Shown: positions 12,224 to 24,074, counted from the first letter of the stretch. The stretch: DNA of 64,000 nt from Anastatus disparis (GCA_017163975.1 JAFFSR010000366.1:744001-808000), one strand, 5' to 3'. Numbers and translations: made by a program. Notes: generated by a model from the sequence alone, not told the origin.

Positions 12224-13179
12224 GTATATTAAAAATCTATATAAAAAATTCAGATTAAGAATTCATATAAAAATTCATATGAATTTTTTTAAATGGTATT
12301 TTAAAACATGTATAAATGTATATCCTGACAGATTTGTTTGAAATAATGGTTGATACTTTATAATAACTTTTCTTTTATTACAAGTTTTAAATAGTGTGAT
12401 TCAGGGTGAGTACGCATTCTATTTATAACAGTACAGATGAATAATATAAATGTAAATAACAGGTAAATGATCATATTCTTTTATGGACTTAGCGGATGAT
12501 AGACACTAGCTTAAATCTTATCTCTCGAGAATTGATGAAATTAAAATACCTATTGATCTATACTTTCAAGTTAAGTTTTAGAAAATGATTGATTCTAATT
12601 CTTGCTAGATCTTTTTAGAGTAGCTCATTATATTCACATTGGTAAATAATATTCTCATTTTATGAAAGTTGATTTTTATTTTAATTTGAATTTATCCAAT
12701 GATGAGACAGCAATAATTGAATGTAGTCATGTATAAAAATTTAGGAGCCATTTAAACAAATAATTAAAATCAGCATATCATAGACATTGGTACATATTAA
12801 TATTAAATTAATTTATTCTCATTGGCAGTGATATACGATTAAACTCATGTCATTTTTGGATGTATCGATATACTATATTTTTTGAGGTTGTAAAAGTCGG
12901 AATCCCCAAAAAATATATTTATCACTTCAACGTTCATCCATAACAATCTCCAAAATTATTTTCACTTTAATTACCATAAATGTATACTAAAAACATGGAA
13001 ATACACTTTCTTAAACAATTATAAGATTTTCTAAACTTATCATTGATACGATGATTTCATAAATAGACACATAAAGTCATTTAATTCATTTTCAACTTTT
13101 ACCCCACTTCACAGTAACACAGATTTTGATAATTCTGAAATTGAGTGATCAATTCTATAAAAAAAAGTAAATCAACTAA
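11540..13179 (+). repeat. Family Z copy, left part (interrupted by Copia)
   Basis: 11540-12760 matches the reverse complement of 47450-48510, and 12660-13175 matches 51990-52515 directly. The copy resumes at 20261 after the Copia insertion. An AT microsatellite (12165-12221) sits inside. Confidence 0.75.
12165..12221. repeat. (AT)n microsatellite
   Basis: About 28 uninterrupted AT units. Confidence 0.95.
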
Positions 13180-13420
13180 TGTTGAAAATATACACACTCA
13201 TACTAGGTGTCGCCACCTATTGAGAATATTTTAGTAGACAGTTGAAGAGAATCAAGTTGCGTCTCATCGTCGTTCAGTTCAGTTCAAGTCGGTCTGTTAA
13301 AACCAGAACTTGTATTTCATTATTATAGAGAGATCATTTAAATTAATTCATTCTGTATAGATCAAATAAAGACTTTTTATTTAATATAAATTGTGCTCTG
13401 CAATTATTAATTATTTAACA
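13180..13420 (+). repeat. Copia 5' LTR
   Basis: It starts TGTTG and ends AACA, and is nearly identical to 20020-20260. It would hold the promoter and polyadenylation signals of the element. An AATAAA-like ATCAAATAAAGAC lies near 13360-13375. Confidence 0.95.
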
Positions 13421-13436
13421 GGTTATGGGCCCAGAG
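13421..13436 (+). promoter_or_regulatory. Copia primer-binding site
   Basis: Directly after the LTR the sequence GGTTATGGGCCCAGAG matches the known Copia-type primer site, which pairs with an internal fragment of initiator tRNA-Met. The match to the family is from knowledge of Copia; the position is seen directly. Confidence 0.8.
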
Positions 13437-15510
13437 TGCTTTTAACTGCGCGTTTTATTTAATAAAATTGAGAAAGGAGTTCGTGTGGTTTGGAGCGTGC
13501 GTCAGTCTATTTAGTGAATTGTTTTATTGTTCTTTATCTCCTGGTTGAAGCGTCAGAGATGGCGAGTCAAGGAACAAATAAAAAAAAAGACAGAGCGAAG
13601 GACAGCAGAGGGAGAAAAAGCAGTTGACTCCGGGTAAGAATTTTACTTTATTCTCTCTCAATTCTATAAGACCGTAATGGCGTCGCATGCACGCTTATAG
13701 AAAGAAAGAAAAGGACAGAGAATAGATAGCGTCGTGCGCTAGTCTATAGAGAGAGAGTGAGAGAGAAATAAAATAAGTCGCCATGTTGGGTGAAATGACA
13801 TAATGTGTATCAGTATGACAGATTTATGCGTGCATGAGAAAATTTTGTATGCTTTGTGTGTGTGTGTATGTATATAAAATGAGAGAAGAGACCATGCACG
13901 CACAAAATAAAATTGATAGACTAAATAAACGACAACACGTAGTGAAAAAGGTTTTTTACGTATGAACGTATTATGTGTGTGTATATATGTATGTATAGTG
14001 AATGCACGCCAGGGATCTGAACATATTTATGACGGTATAGACGGAAATAAATGAGAACCGGTTAAAAACTAATTTGCAAAAAGTGCCGCTTGGATTTGGT
14101 TAAATTTCGCTATAATTAAAAATAAATGTAAAAACGGACGCGTTTTTATGTTGAAATACTAAGTATGATTGCTGAAGGAAGAAAGGCATTGGCCTGACTT
14201 CTAAAAATTGAAAGATAATAATGCACACAAACATGGCGGCCGTAGGCCCAAGTCGAGTTGATGAAAAGAAATCGACGCCGTGTACAATAAAAAGACCGTG
14301 AAGACGTGCGCGCGCAATTAGAAAAAGATAGAAAGACAATGACTGCTAAAAGGCGAGAATAAACTCGCAGGTATATACATATACATATGTACGTATAACA
14401 TGGTTATGGCACAAAGAAAAGAGACAGTATATAAGTGTGATTGTATATGTATAGGAGCGTGCGCGTCGTCGCGATGAAAATGACAGATTAAGAAAGAGAC
14501 AGAATTAGTGAAGCGAAACGAACTAAATCAAAGTGGACAAAAATAAAGTTTACGTAAATGTATACAAAAGACCGATTAAAAAAAAAAAGACAGAAAAGAA
14601 CGACTTTAAGAAAAATATATTTAAGAATATTGAATTAATTGAAATTATCATTATACAGAGGAAAGAAGTTTATTGCAACTTTACAAAACATCCTCATGAG
14701 AATATGTATATGACAGTTGTTGAAGGCAGCATCGTATTTAAAATTATGACAAATTGAATACAAATTAAGTAATGAATAATGATTATTTCAAATAAAAAAA
14801 ATTTTATCTTATTAAGCTTGAACGTACGTATATAAAAATATTTTTTAATAAATATATCCATGGTTTTAAAAATAATATTGATCGATCATAGTTGCGGCTT
14901 TCACATACATAATAATACTTGTGTTCAGTATATTGTGTATGGGAATAATAGCACACATGTATAATTATAAATATAAAAATATACATAAATAACTGGCAAA
15001 TTTGATTGATTTAACATTGCTTGTGTTCGGCATGTTAGATTGATTCTCTTAAATTGTCATAAATATGAATTACCTAATATTGCTTGTGTTCAGCATACTA
15101 GGTTGATTCACTTTATTTTGATAGACATATTGAGCTTAAAGGGCTTGTGTTCGGTCTATTAAGCTCATAATATATATATATATATAATTAACTCTAACGT
15201 AACTTTTCTAGTTTTGCTTGTGTTCGGCAAAATTATATGAATTTTATTTATATTGGTTTACTATTCCTTTATAGTTGACAAGTACGTTACGAGTAAAGAA
15301 TTTGACCTGGTGATAAGGACAGTCACAGAGATGAAGACAGAGTGAAGACAGATTATATATGCCCTATTGTACGACAGGTGGCCACACTATGACTGATAAG
15401 AAAGAGAGAAAAGACAGAATTAACGACAGCAATGAGACTGAGAAGACGGTGGGGCTATATAACGAGACAGAACAGAAAGTAGAATAAAGTGACGGTTTTG
15501 AAGACGGCTC
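13437..15510 (+). other. Long Copia leader, no open frame
   Basis: About 2.1 kb between the primer site and the first gag-like frame, unusually long for Copia. It is rich in AGACAG/GAGAGA and TATGTATGT phrases. Its last third contains five hairpins sharing one loop (14914-15232). Confidence 0.7.
14914..15232 (+). repeat. Array of five hairpins with a shared TTGTGTTC loop
   Basis: Five sites read TTGTGTTC, or TGTGTTC with the same context, in the loop of an inverted repeat: 14914-14934 (ATACT/AGTAT), 15012-15037 (TAACA-TGC/GCATGTTA), 15072-15103 (ACCTA-TAT/ATA-TAGGT), 15131-15167 (TGAGCTTAA/TTAAGCTCA) and 15212-15232 (TTTTGC/GCAAAA). Stem sequences differ completely between sites yet each is self-complementary, while the loop is constant. 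Spacing is about 60-100 bases. They lie in the retrotransposon leader just upstream of gag. Role unknown; RNA packaging or dimerisation is a guess. Confidence 0.7.
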
Positions 15511-15511
15511 T

Positions 15512-17175
15512 GTGAAAACTTTAGTTAAAGTAACTGCAGGAGGTCAAATAGCGACAGCTAAAGAAAGACAAAAACAAATTAAAGGTTTGACAGTAAAATT
15601 GAATGATGTGTTGGAAAAATATGTATACGACGGAAAAACAGATGAAAATAAGAACGAAGACGGAGCTAAAGACAGAGAAGAGACAGATAGGCATTACAAT
15701 ACGACTGAAACAGCAGAAATAAAGACGGAGACAGAAAACAGAATCAATGAAATTACTAAAGCAAAATTGGCAGACCTATCTGACAAATTGGACAAGGTAA
15801 TGGATAAACTCAATACAGTTAAGGCAGAAATGGCAAAGAGCAAGAGAGGCGAAGAAAAGAAGAATAGAGCAGAAAGGAGATGACGATTTGATGGCTTTGA
15901 TGGTGAAGGAGAGAAGCGCCATGTGGGTCTTTGACGGCCAGGCTCTGAACGCAATGAGAGAGGAATTTGAACAGGGAAAGGAGGATGACTACAGGTAACG
16001 AGTTAGAAAGGACAGATAAATCTAAAGACAGCAAAACGACATATAAGGTAAACAATGATTCTGAAAATTATACACTTAACGCAGAAGGTTTCGGGAACTC
16101 GACAGTCTTGGACGAACACTTAGGACCGGAAATAAACTGAAAATATCGCGTTTGATACAAATAAAGGTTGATAAAAGACTTAATAAAGAAAACGACAGTA
16201 TTTTAAACGTTTTTAAACAGCTGACAGAAATTATCAAAACTGGATTGACTGGAAAAGACGGACCAGTAAAGTGCTATTATAAATTAACGACTCAAATTAC
16301 ATTGGAAAATTTTGGATTATTTTATGTCTGAATTAAGTTTGCTGGACTTATTGTATGTTGTAGATAGTACTACTGTAGCAAATGAAAGTTTGTGATATTT
16401 TATTAAATAGAATAGATAAAGACTATCATGCTAGAGTTATGAAAATTAAAGATCCAGTTGAATTGTTGAATAGAATTAATGAAATTAAATGCAGCGAGGT
16501 AAATGTAACTCCATCTAGTATTAAAAAAATAAAAAAAAAAAATACAACATCCAGTATAATTCAGCGAAAGAAAAGGCAGTTAATTTTATAGACAGATTTG
16601 AAGAAATAGTAAGAGGTTATAATGACATGCCAAAAGTTAAATCGTTGGCTGAAGAAGACGAAAGAGATTTCTTTGATAATGCTATCATAAGCAAAGTACA
16701 TCAAGTAGAAGGAATATATTTTATAACAGAAATTGTAATGGTGAAAGGGTTATCTTATGATGAACTAAAGTTACTTATTATACAGGTTGAAAGACATCAA
16801 ACGACAGCTATGACGGCTATATCAAGGGCGATACAGAAAGTGCGATTTTTTGAATGCGAAAGCTATGGAAACTGTGCCAGCGACTGCCCACGACAGGGAA
16901 ATAGCATAAAGAAGTGTTTCTTTTGTCAGAGATTTACTAGTGACCATGTGATCTCAACATGTCCAAAGTGTCAGGGATACTCGAGACAGAAAGTCAGAAA
17001 AAGGTATGAATCAAAATATTATAATAATAAAAGTAAAGAAAGTACAGGTCGGACAACATTCACAAAGAAGATAGCTAATTTAATTAATATTGTCAATCAA
17101 AAACGAGCAAAATCTGTCAATAAAAGGAGACAAGAAAATTATGTAAAATATAACAGAGGAAAATATAAAAAATGA
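15512..17175 (+). pseudogene. Copia gag region with zinc knuckle, broken
   Basis: Gag would form the particle and bind the RNA. The first open piece (15512-15883, 123 codons) is charged and coiled-coil-like, without recognised Copia motifs. Pieces at 16382-16591 and 16627-17175 read like the Gag core and end in a cysteine-rich stretch (CESYGNCASDCP, then CFFC and CPKC), a degenerate CCHC-type knuckle followed by a basic tail. Stops and frame changes separate the pieces, so no full Gag can be made. Confidence 0.7.
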
Positions 17176-17743
17176 GGCAGTTTTAACCAATGAGAATCTA
17201 GAAAGAAGAAGACTAATGAACCGAGTGCTGACAGTGGTGCGACAGAACGTTTGACAAATTCAAAGTTGATTTTCAGGACATTTATTGAACAACTAGACGG
17301 AATCCAATGCGCAAATAAAGACTGCAGCGTAAATCTTAAATCTAAGGAAGAAGGAAGCGTGCAAACAAATACGACTGATGGAAAATTTATTATTTTAGAC
17401 AAAGTAATCTGCATGGAAAACTTAAATGAAAATTTTTCATCCTTACCAATATATTATCAGCCATATTGATTGACTGATTTTGAATCAGAAGCGACAGAAA
17501 ATAATTAAAAACAAAGACAGGTTCTAGTATATGTAACGTCAAGTAGAATGAATGAAGAACAGAATATTGAAGAAAATAATCAATTTAATGAAAAGCAAGA
17601 AAATCAGACAGTCAAAGAAGAAAAATATTGAGATTGCAAACAGAAATATTTATAAATCACATGATTTTAAAGTCAGTGAAGAATCTTAATGTGAGATTGA
17701 AAATACAAAAGCGACGGAGAAAATTAATACAAACAACTACGCT
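17176..17743 (+). pseudogene. Copia protease remnant
   Basis: In the frame at 17224-17290 the translation reads SADSGATERLTNSKLIF. DSGAT at 17230-17244 is the active-site signature of the Copia aspartic protease. The frame shifts soon after, and the remainder to 17743 is a mix of short frames with stops. Confidence 0.7.
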
Positions 17744-17971
17744 ATGTTGTGGCATTTTCGAATGGGCCATTCATCAATTGATTATTTAAGAAAATTACAA
17801 TTAAAATTTCCTAATATCAAAACTTTAAAACAAGCTGTATTTGATGATACGTTGAAAGACTGTGAAGTGTGTATGATTGCAAAGTTTAACAAATTGCCAT
17901 TTAAGAAAGTCAAGCATAGAACAATTGAACCTTTGCAAATAATGAATTCAAACACAATGGGTTTTATGTAA
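17744..17971 (+). pseudogene. Copia integrase zinc-binding N-terminus (GAG-pre-integrase)
   Basis: 75 codons with the HHCC pattern: LWHFRMGHSS (His pair) and DCEVCMIAKFNKLPF (Cys pair). In Copia this domain leads into the DDE integrase core. Here the frame ends at 17971, and only about 450 bases separate it from reverse transcriptase, too short for the core, which therefore seems to have been lost. Confidence 0.85.
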
Positions 17972-18214
17972 ACTATAAGAAAGCAGAGATGTACGATTCA
18001 ACGAAAAATTAGTCTACAAGGACAGATATGCAACAACTGATATACAAGACTGGAAACAAATTGATGAAAAGATAAAGATACATGGTTTGTGAATTTTGTA
18101 TTAGAAGACAGAAAAAATGAAACACGAATACAAAAACCGGAGGGAGAGAAATTCAAAAGACCAGTTAGACGACCAAGAAACGAAAATAATAAGACTGATA
18201 AAAAGTAACAAGGA

Positions 18215-19110
18215 TTGGAGGGAGAGAAAATAAAAAAATTAGTAGGACGACCGACAAAAGTTAAGAAAAATACTGAATATGAAGTGCAAGAATCGGAGGG
18301 AGAGAAAACAAAACGACAGATTCAATTACCAATCGAAACACAAACAAGTATAGAAAATAAGATAAATGAAGAAACTCATGTTTTATTAGCAGAAATAAAT
18401 AATGACCTGAGCACACACTTGGAAGCCATGAAGTCAAAAGATAAAAAAAAATGGACCAAAACTATTATTGAAGAATTAGAATCTATGTATAAGAATAATG
18501 TATGGAAATTAGTTGACAGATCAATTGTAATGAATGACAGAAAAAGATCAAACCTTATATATTCAAGATGGGTACTTAAAAGAAAGAAGACAGTAAAATA
18601 AGATATAAAGCCAGACTAGTAATTCGTAGTTTTAAAGACAGAAATGAGTATGATATGCAAGAAACATATGCACCGGATTCACGATTACATTTAATCAGAT
18701 CTATACTGGCAATGACAAACAAACTGGATTTAGAAATATGTCAGATGGATGTGAAGACAGCTTTTCTAAATGAATATTGAAACAGTGAGATATATATGGA
18801 AATACCTGAAGGGATGACTGCTTATGAAAGGATCAAACAAAACAAAATGTGTATATTGGAAAATGCTTTATACGATTTGAAAGTCAGTTTAAAATGTTGG
18901 AATGAAAGATTTAAAAAGACAGTAAAGAAATGTGGACTTAGATCATTCAACAATGAGCCTTGTCTCTTTATTCAGCAAGAAAAAGACGGATTTCTTATCT
19001 TGATATAGTATGCAGATGACATCCTGCTAGTTTGCAACAATGTAAAGATGCTTGAAAGAATGAAGACAAATGTAAAATGACAGAAACTGGTGAGACTAAA
19101 AGTTCTTTAG
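18215..19110 (+). pseudogene. Copia reverse transcriptase (RVT_2), broken
   Basis: The piece from 18215 ends in the RVT_2 start (SKDKKKWTKTIIEELESMYK, NVWKLV, RWVLKRK). After a frame change it continues with YKARLVIRSFKDRNEYD, ETYAP and QMDVKTAFLN, then a stop, then EIYMEIPEGM (18796). A TAG lies directly before the catalytic YADD (19009-19020). The order and spacing match Copia RT, but at least one frame change and two stops make it inactive. Confidence 0.9.
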
Positions 19111-19560
19111 GCTCAGAAATAAAATAAGACAGAAAAAGGATACTGAGCATTAAGCAAGAACAGTAAATAAACAAAATGTTAAAGAAGTTTAGTTTTGATT
19201 AATCACCTACCCAACGAATACCTATGGTAATCAATCAGGTGGCCAATCGGAAGAGAAGACAGTGTGAAGAAAAGGAGAAACCAGTGCAAGCAGGCCAGAA
19301 ATTGCATATGAGGTAAATACTCTATGCAGACACCAAATCAACTTTACTGAAAATGACTGGTAGAAGGTTGAAAGAGTATTTGAATAATTAAGAGGAACAA
19401 AAGACTTTGAACTTAGATATAACGACTGTTTACAAGGATCTTCAGATGCAAGTTTTGACGACTGCAAAAATTCTCTTACGACCAGTAGCTATGTGATCAA
19501 GTTTTTCGAAGACACAATATCCTGAAGAACTCACAGACAGAGATATGTTTTTGTAGGCGA

Positions 19561-19858
19561 ATGTGCTCAAGAATTGATATCCTTATATCAAGTTTTAAAG
19601 GATTGTTAAGGCAAGAATTGGCACCAATTCTATTATGGTGCGATAACAAGGCAGCAGAAGCAAGCGTTAATACTGGAGGCGGAAACAAATTAAGACATAT
19701 GACCAAAATGAAAGAACATTATGTAAAGGAATGTGTAACTAGAGGTTTAATTAATGTCAGTTGAATTTCCTCTAAAAGTCAGATAGCTGATGCATTCACA
19801 AAACCTTTGTCATTTGAATTACATGAACGACTGACCAAACAAATATTTAACGACTGAT
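19561..19858 (+). pseudogene. Copia RNase H remnant
   Basis: LLWCDNKAAEASVNTGG and LRHMTKMKEHYVKE match the Copia RNase H (D-N and H-I-x-x-R-x-H-type region), followed after a stop by SQIADAFTKPLSFELHERL, the usual end of the Copia polyprotein. It lies about 150 bases from the 3' LTR. Confidence 0.85.
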
Positions 19859-20008
19859 AACATTGACTGATTATATTTCTGATATGTATTTTAGTTAAGT
19901 TATTAACAAACTTTTTCTCTATATTACAGGAACTAAATGAACGATCAGAACAGAAACAATAAGAACGAGAGAGATGCTACAACTCTTTTAATTAAAATAT
20001 GTATGAGT

Positions 20009-20019
20009 GTGGGAGGGAG
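20009..20019 (+). promoter_or_regulatory. Copia polypurine tract
   Basis: The purine run GTGGGAGGGAG sits immediately before the 3' LTR, the expected place for plus-strand priming. Confidence 0.8.
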
Positions 20020-20260
20020 TGTTGAAAATATACACACTCATACTAGGTGTCGCCACCTATTGAGAATATTTTAGTAGACAGTTGAAGAGAATCAAGTTGC
20101 GTCTCGTCGTCGTTCAGTTCAGTTTAAGTCCGTCTGTTAAAGCCAGAACTTGTATTTCATTATTATAGAGAGATCATTTAAATTAATTCATTTTGTATAG
20201 ATCAAATAAAGACTTTTTATTTAATATAAATTGTGCTCTGCAATTATTAATTATTTAACA
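20020..20260 (+). repeat. Copia 3' LTR
   Basis: Near-identical to 13180-13420, with the same TG...CA ends, followed by the duplicated ACTAA. Confidence 0.95.
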
Positions 20261-20845
20261 ACTAATTTTAATACAACTTGCGTGGTATCATTTCACAAAT
20301 TATTTTAAAATTATTTCAAGTTTAAAACTAAAGAAATTCAGCTAAAAATCATATTTCTGATTATTTTGAATTATATTTTTTTTTTTCCAAGGGATCGCGA
20401 AGGATGTCCACTCTGAAATTCTTAGGCCATATTTATACATATGTTACAATCTTCGATGAGTTTTTTGGACTAGGGATCATGGTTCGAAACCTTGAAAAAT
20501 GATATTTTAATATTTTAAATGACTTTAGCTTAGCGAACGGCTACATTAGCACTTATGAACTAAGTTTTTCTCAAAATTTAGAATATTTTGAACAAAAAAG
20601 TTCCTAAGTTATATAATCTTAAATCGCAATCCAACTGAGTAATTTTAGCCCAAAATTGGTCAAAAATGTCAAAAATATCGTTTTAGCCCAACTTTGAAGT
20701 TTTGTAGCTCTAAAAATATGTACTTAAGAGATCTGTAAAAATTCTGAGTGGTCCATAATATGTAAGAGAACCATTTTACTAATTTTTAGCAAAAAAAAAT
20801 TTTTCGTTCTTCGATTTGACAGAGAATGGGCGATACATATATATA
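20261..20845 (+). repeat. Family Z copy, right part
   Basis: Matches 52515-53100 directly up to the phrase GACAGAGAATGGGCGATA, after which both copies run into AT-rich repeats. It continues the copy at 11540-13179 across the Copia insertion. Confidence 0.8.
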
Positions 20846-22369
20846 TATATCTTTAAATTATATAGTTGTAAGGAAAATTTTTACCACCAAGCTCCTCCTT
20901 TTCTCTTCTTTTTCTCTTCCCTCTATCGTATTTTAATCCTCATTTTTTTCCCGTTTTTTTTACGTTATTTTATGTTTTTTTGTCTCTTTCTTTTCTTTAC
21001 TTTTTTTCTTCCTCTCCTCTTCATTTCCTCTTCATTTTCTCCTCCTCACCTCTTCATTTCCTTCTCCCTCACTCCTCCTTAAAAAATCCTCAACTTTTTC
21101 CCGTTATTTCTACGTTATTTTATGTAAATTTAACTCCTTCTTTAGTAATCCATCAGTTTTTATTCCCCAAATCATATGTAGAGACGATTAATTAAGTAAC
21201 ATATTAATTATATTAGGACATTTAATTAAATCGTGACTTACATTTTCATTAAATTAAAAAAACTATTACCTGTTCATTTACTAATAAACTTTTATAGATA
21301 AATGCTTTTGTTTAAGCTACTGAAGCTAAAGGGTAATCATATAGAATTCAATTAGAATGAAAATTCAATTTATATTGAAACATTCAATAATTTTTTTAAC
21401 AAAAAAACAATTGATTAATGAACTATTTACGTTTTATCTATGTATATGAATAAAAAAGGAAAAGAAGATAAGACAAATTTCTTTGGTATGAAAAAGAGTA
21501 TGCATTACATTAAACTATTGATTAGAACTTAGCTATTATTTTTTTAAACAAATGCTACCTTGTCAATTAGAATGAAAATTCAATTTAAATTCAAATATAA
21601 TATAATTTTATTAATAATAAACAATTAGTTAATGTCGTATTAACTTAAATCATAACTTTTAATTAGGTCTGTACTAATATTTTCATTAAAATGAAAAAAA
21701 ATAATATCAGTTCATGTATTTAAAAAAAAAATATAATCAGTCAATTTATTAATTAACTTTTGTAGATAAATGCTATTGCTTAAGCTAGTGAAGCGAAAGG
21801 GTAATCATATAGATTTCAATTAGAATAAAAATTTAATTTATATTCAAACATTGAATAATTTTTTTAATAAACAATTAAGTAATGCATAAATGACTTGTCT
21901 ATTTTAATTTATAATATTCATCCCTTGCAATGTAATATATTTTTCATCCTATCTCTATTTTATCCTTAATAGAAAAAATACATGAATTTTCAATAAAAAG
22001 ATAAATATAATTATATATTTATTCATTTGTAATAATAGTGTATTTATATATTTATTTGAATATATCTTATAGTTACTAATCTATGTTATTAGGAATCATT
22101 TATATGTTACACCGTGCACCAATATGCTATGATGTGATGGCGAGGAAATGTCTTCATTGTTACTAAAATCAATCTTTTAACAATGTATTTTTGTATTTGT
22201 TTACACTCAAATGATTTAAATGTTTATAAAGTTATTTATTAATAGAAGTATTAAGCATTCTTTTTCAATTAATATTTAATTAGAGTAAAATTATTAATAT
22301 TAAATAAGGTAGATTACTGGATTAACTGATAAAGGAAACTTGATTTTAATATTTTACGAGCTTAATTTA
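20846..22369. other. Low-complexity and AT-rich DNA with a direct repeat
   Basis: 20895-21090 is a pyrimidine-rich tract (TTCTCCTCC type). 21310-21430 and 21775-21895 are direct repeats sharing TAAGCTA-TGAAGC-AAAGGGTAATCATATAGA, with 21555-21620 as a partial third copy. No gene is seen. Confidence 0.7.
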
Positions 22370-22665
22370 CTTCGCCCCTAACATCGCTCAGTTAAATTTT
22401 TATATATTATATGAATATGTATAAATTAGCTAATTGGAAAATCAAAAAAATTGCCTAAATTTATAAATTTTTATATTGCAGTTTTGTTTAAAATTTACTT
22501 TTTATATACTTGAAAAAAAAAGAATTAATTAAAGTTCCAATGTGCATAAAAATTGTTTAAATACAAATTATATCATCATGATAGTTTAAAAATTCGTTTT
22601 AATGAATTTCATTTAAATTAATGAAAAGATATGATAGGAATTCATTCTTTTTAATCATGTGTTCC
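22370..22665 (+). repeat. Dispersed 290-bp repeat, copy 1
   Basis: Starts CGCCCCTAACATCGCTCAGT and ends near TTTTTAATCATGTGTTCC. Matched in the same orientation by 59362-59655 (nearly full length) and 60278-60345 (first 70 bases). Noncoding. Confidence 0.75.
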
Positions 22666-23450
22666 AGACAGAGGGATGGAGATAAAGAAACTGAGACGTA
22701 GAAACGGAGACGGAAAGACAAAGACACAGAGACAAAGACGAAGAAACGGAGTCGTGCGTGCGTGTGTGTGTGTATGTGCGTATGCGTATGTATGTATATG
22801 TATGTATATGTGTAGATGCATGTGTATATATATACACATGTGACAATTATGTGACAATTATGCAAAAGATATTCTTGGAAGAAAAAAGTTTTAGTTCTTC
22901 ACTTTTATATAATTGTAATTACGGAGAGACGGAGAGATGGAGACGGAGAGACGGAGACGGAGTTGGAAGGACGGAGTCGGAGAAACGGAGATGGAGAGAC
23001 GGATATTGTGTATGTGTATATGTGTGAATATGTGTATGCGTATGCTAAAGGTGCACGTGTGTATGTGTATGTATGTGACAATAATGCAAAAGATATTCAC
23101 GTAAGAAAAAAAAGTCTTAATTCTTCACTTTAATATAATAAATATAATAAATAAGTAATTAATGTAATTACGGAGAGACGGAGATGGAGAAACGAAGACG
23201 GAAAAACGGAGACGTAAAGAGGAAAATAGAGAAACGGAGACGGAAAGACGGAGACAGACAGACGGAGACAGAGAACGGAGAGACGAAGTTGGAGAGACGG
23301 TGACGATGAGACGGTGATGGAGAGACGGAGACAGAGTGACGGATTCGAAGAAACGGAAACGGAGTTACGGAGACGGAGAAACGGAGACGGAGACATGGAG
23401 TTGGAGAGATGGAGACGGAGATGGGCTGACGGATATTGTGTATGTGTATA
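22666..23450. repeat. GGAGAC minisatellite clusters with (TGTA)n tracts
   Basis: Three clusters of the hexamer GGAGAC and variants (22670-22760, 22920-23010, 23172-23440) alternate with TGTATATG-type tracts (22760-22840, 23005-23075). TGACAATAATGCAAAAGATATTC recurs between them and again near 24170. Frames across it are Ser/Arg/Leu-rich artefacts. Confidence 0.85.
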
Positions 23451-23453
23451 TGT

Positions 23454-23903
23454 GTTTATGTCGTCGTAGGCCGTATTCGGTGGAATACCTATAGACCACA
23501 CTAAATTTGTATAGGCATTGCATACGTTCATGCTAATATCTCGACGATATTCTCTCTGTCAATACTCCCTTAGGGAGTATCGACAGCTCTATACTCCCTA
23601 AGGGAGTATTAACAGATCGAGATATCGCACAGCATGGCCGTATATGACGCGAGTCACATCGATTCGTAGGTTAGTGAAAACAAAAGAATGTCGTTAGATA
23701 TGTCAATGCTCATACAAATTCATATAAAATCTTAACTTTACAGAATGTTTTGTTTAAACAAATTTTCAAAGTCAAACAATTAATAAGTAAAATAAATAAG
23801 TAAATAATGACATTATTTACTTTTTTTTAATAAAACATATATCATTAATTTTAAAAAATCATTTTTATAGTTCCTCATACGGCCTACCAACGACATAAAC
23901 TTA
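23454..23903. mobile_element. 450-bp MITE-like element with two 19-bp palindromes
   Basis: Imperfect inverted ends GTTTATGTCG-CGTAGGCCGTAT at 23454-23478 and 23879-23903. Near the left end two palindromes, ATACTCCCTTAGGGAGTAT (23563-23581) and ATACTCCCTAAGGGAGTAT, lie inside a larger inverted repeat bounded by ATGCT and AGCAT. No coding capacity; superfamily unknown. Confidence 0.6.
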
Positions 23904-23906
23904 TCT

Positions 23907-24074
23907 ACGTAACTTGGGAGTACGAAGGATTCTGAATCCAGGCTTGACTAAAGTGCTTGTCGCTTGAGCAGCAGTGAGTCTCGGGCGCGCTTCCCGCGCC
24001 CTCGACTAACTGCTACTCAAGCGACAAACACTTTAGTCTCGCCTGTATTCATCCTTCGTACTCCCAAGTTACGT
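23907..24074. repeat. 168-bp hairpin element
   Basis: Arms of about 65 bases (ACGTAACTTGGGAGTACGAA and onward) pair with 24010-24074 and enclose a GC-rich loop (GGGCGCGCTTCCCGCGCCC). Either a small foldback MITE or a hairpin RNA source. It directly adjoins the 450-bp element. Confidence 0.75.

Larger units (their letters stand above)
13175..20265 (+). mobile_element. Copia-type LTR retrotransposon, complete ends, dead
   Basis: Two 241-bp LTRs (13180-13420, 20020-20260) begin TGTTGAAAATATACAC and end TTATTTAACA. They are flanked by the 5-bp duplication ACTAA (13175-13179, 20261-20265). The empty site is present at 52515-52525 in another copy of the host repeat, confirming the boundaries. Internal order is primer site, long leader, gag, zinc knuckle, protease, integrase N-terminus, reverse transcriptase, RNase H, purine tract, which is Copia order (integrase before RT). 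The two LTRs differ at only a few bases seen by eye, suggesting fairly recent insertion, yet the coding region is full of stops. The integrase core appears deleted. Confidence 0.95.

Noticed and set aside
14914..15232. The five hairpins as a CRISPR array
   Set aside because: Only the 8-base loop is constant, stems vary and spacing is irregular, and the region is inside a retrotransposon.
20816..21195. Pyrimidine-tract frames as proteins
   Set aside because: Two overlapping frames both stay open because of CTT/TTC composition; no motifs or conserved features.
22670..23440. CRISPR-like or coding repeats in GGAGAC clusters
   Set aside because: Units are 6 bp with no unique spacers, and the frames are compositional; this is a minisatellite in a eukaryotic setting.
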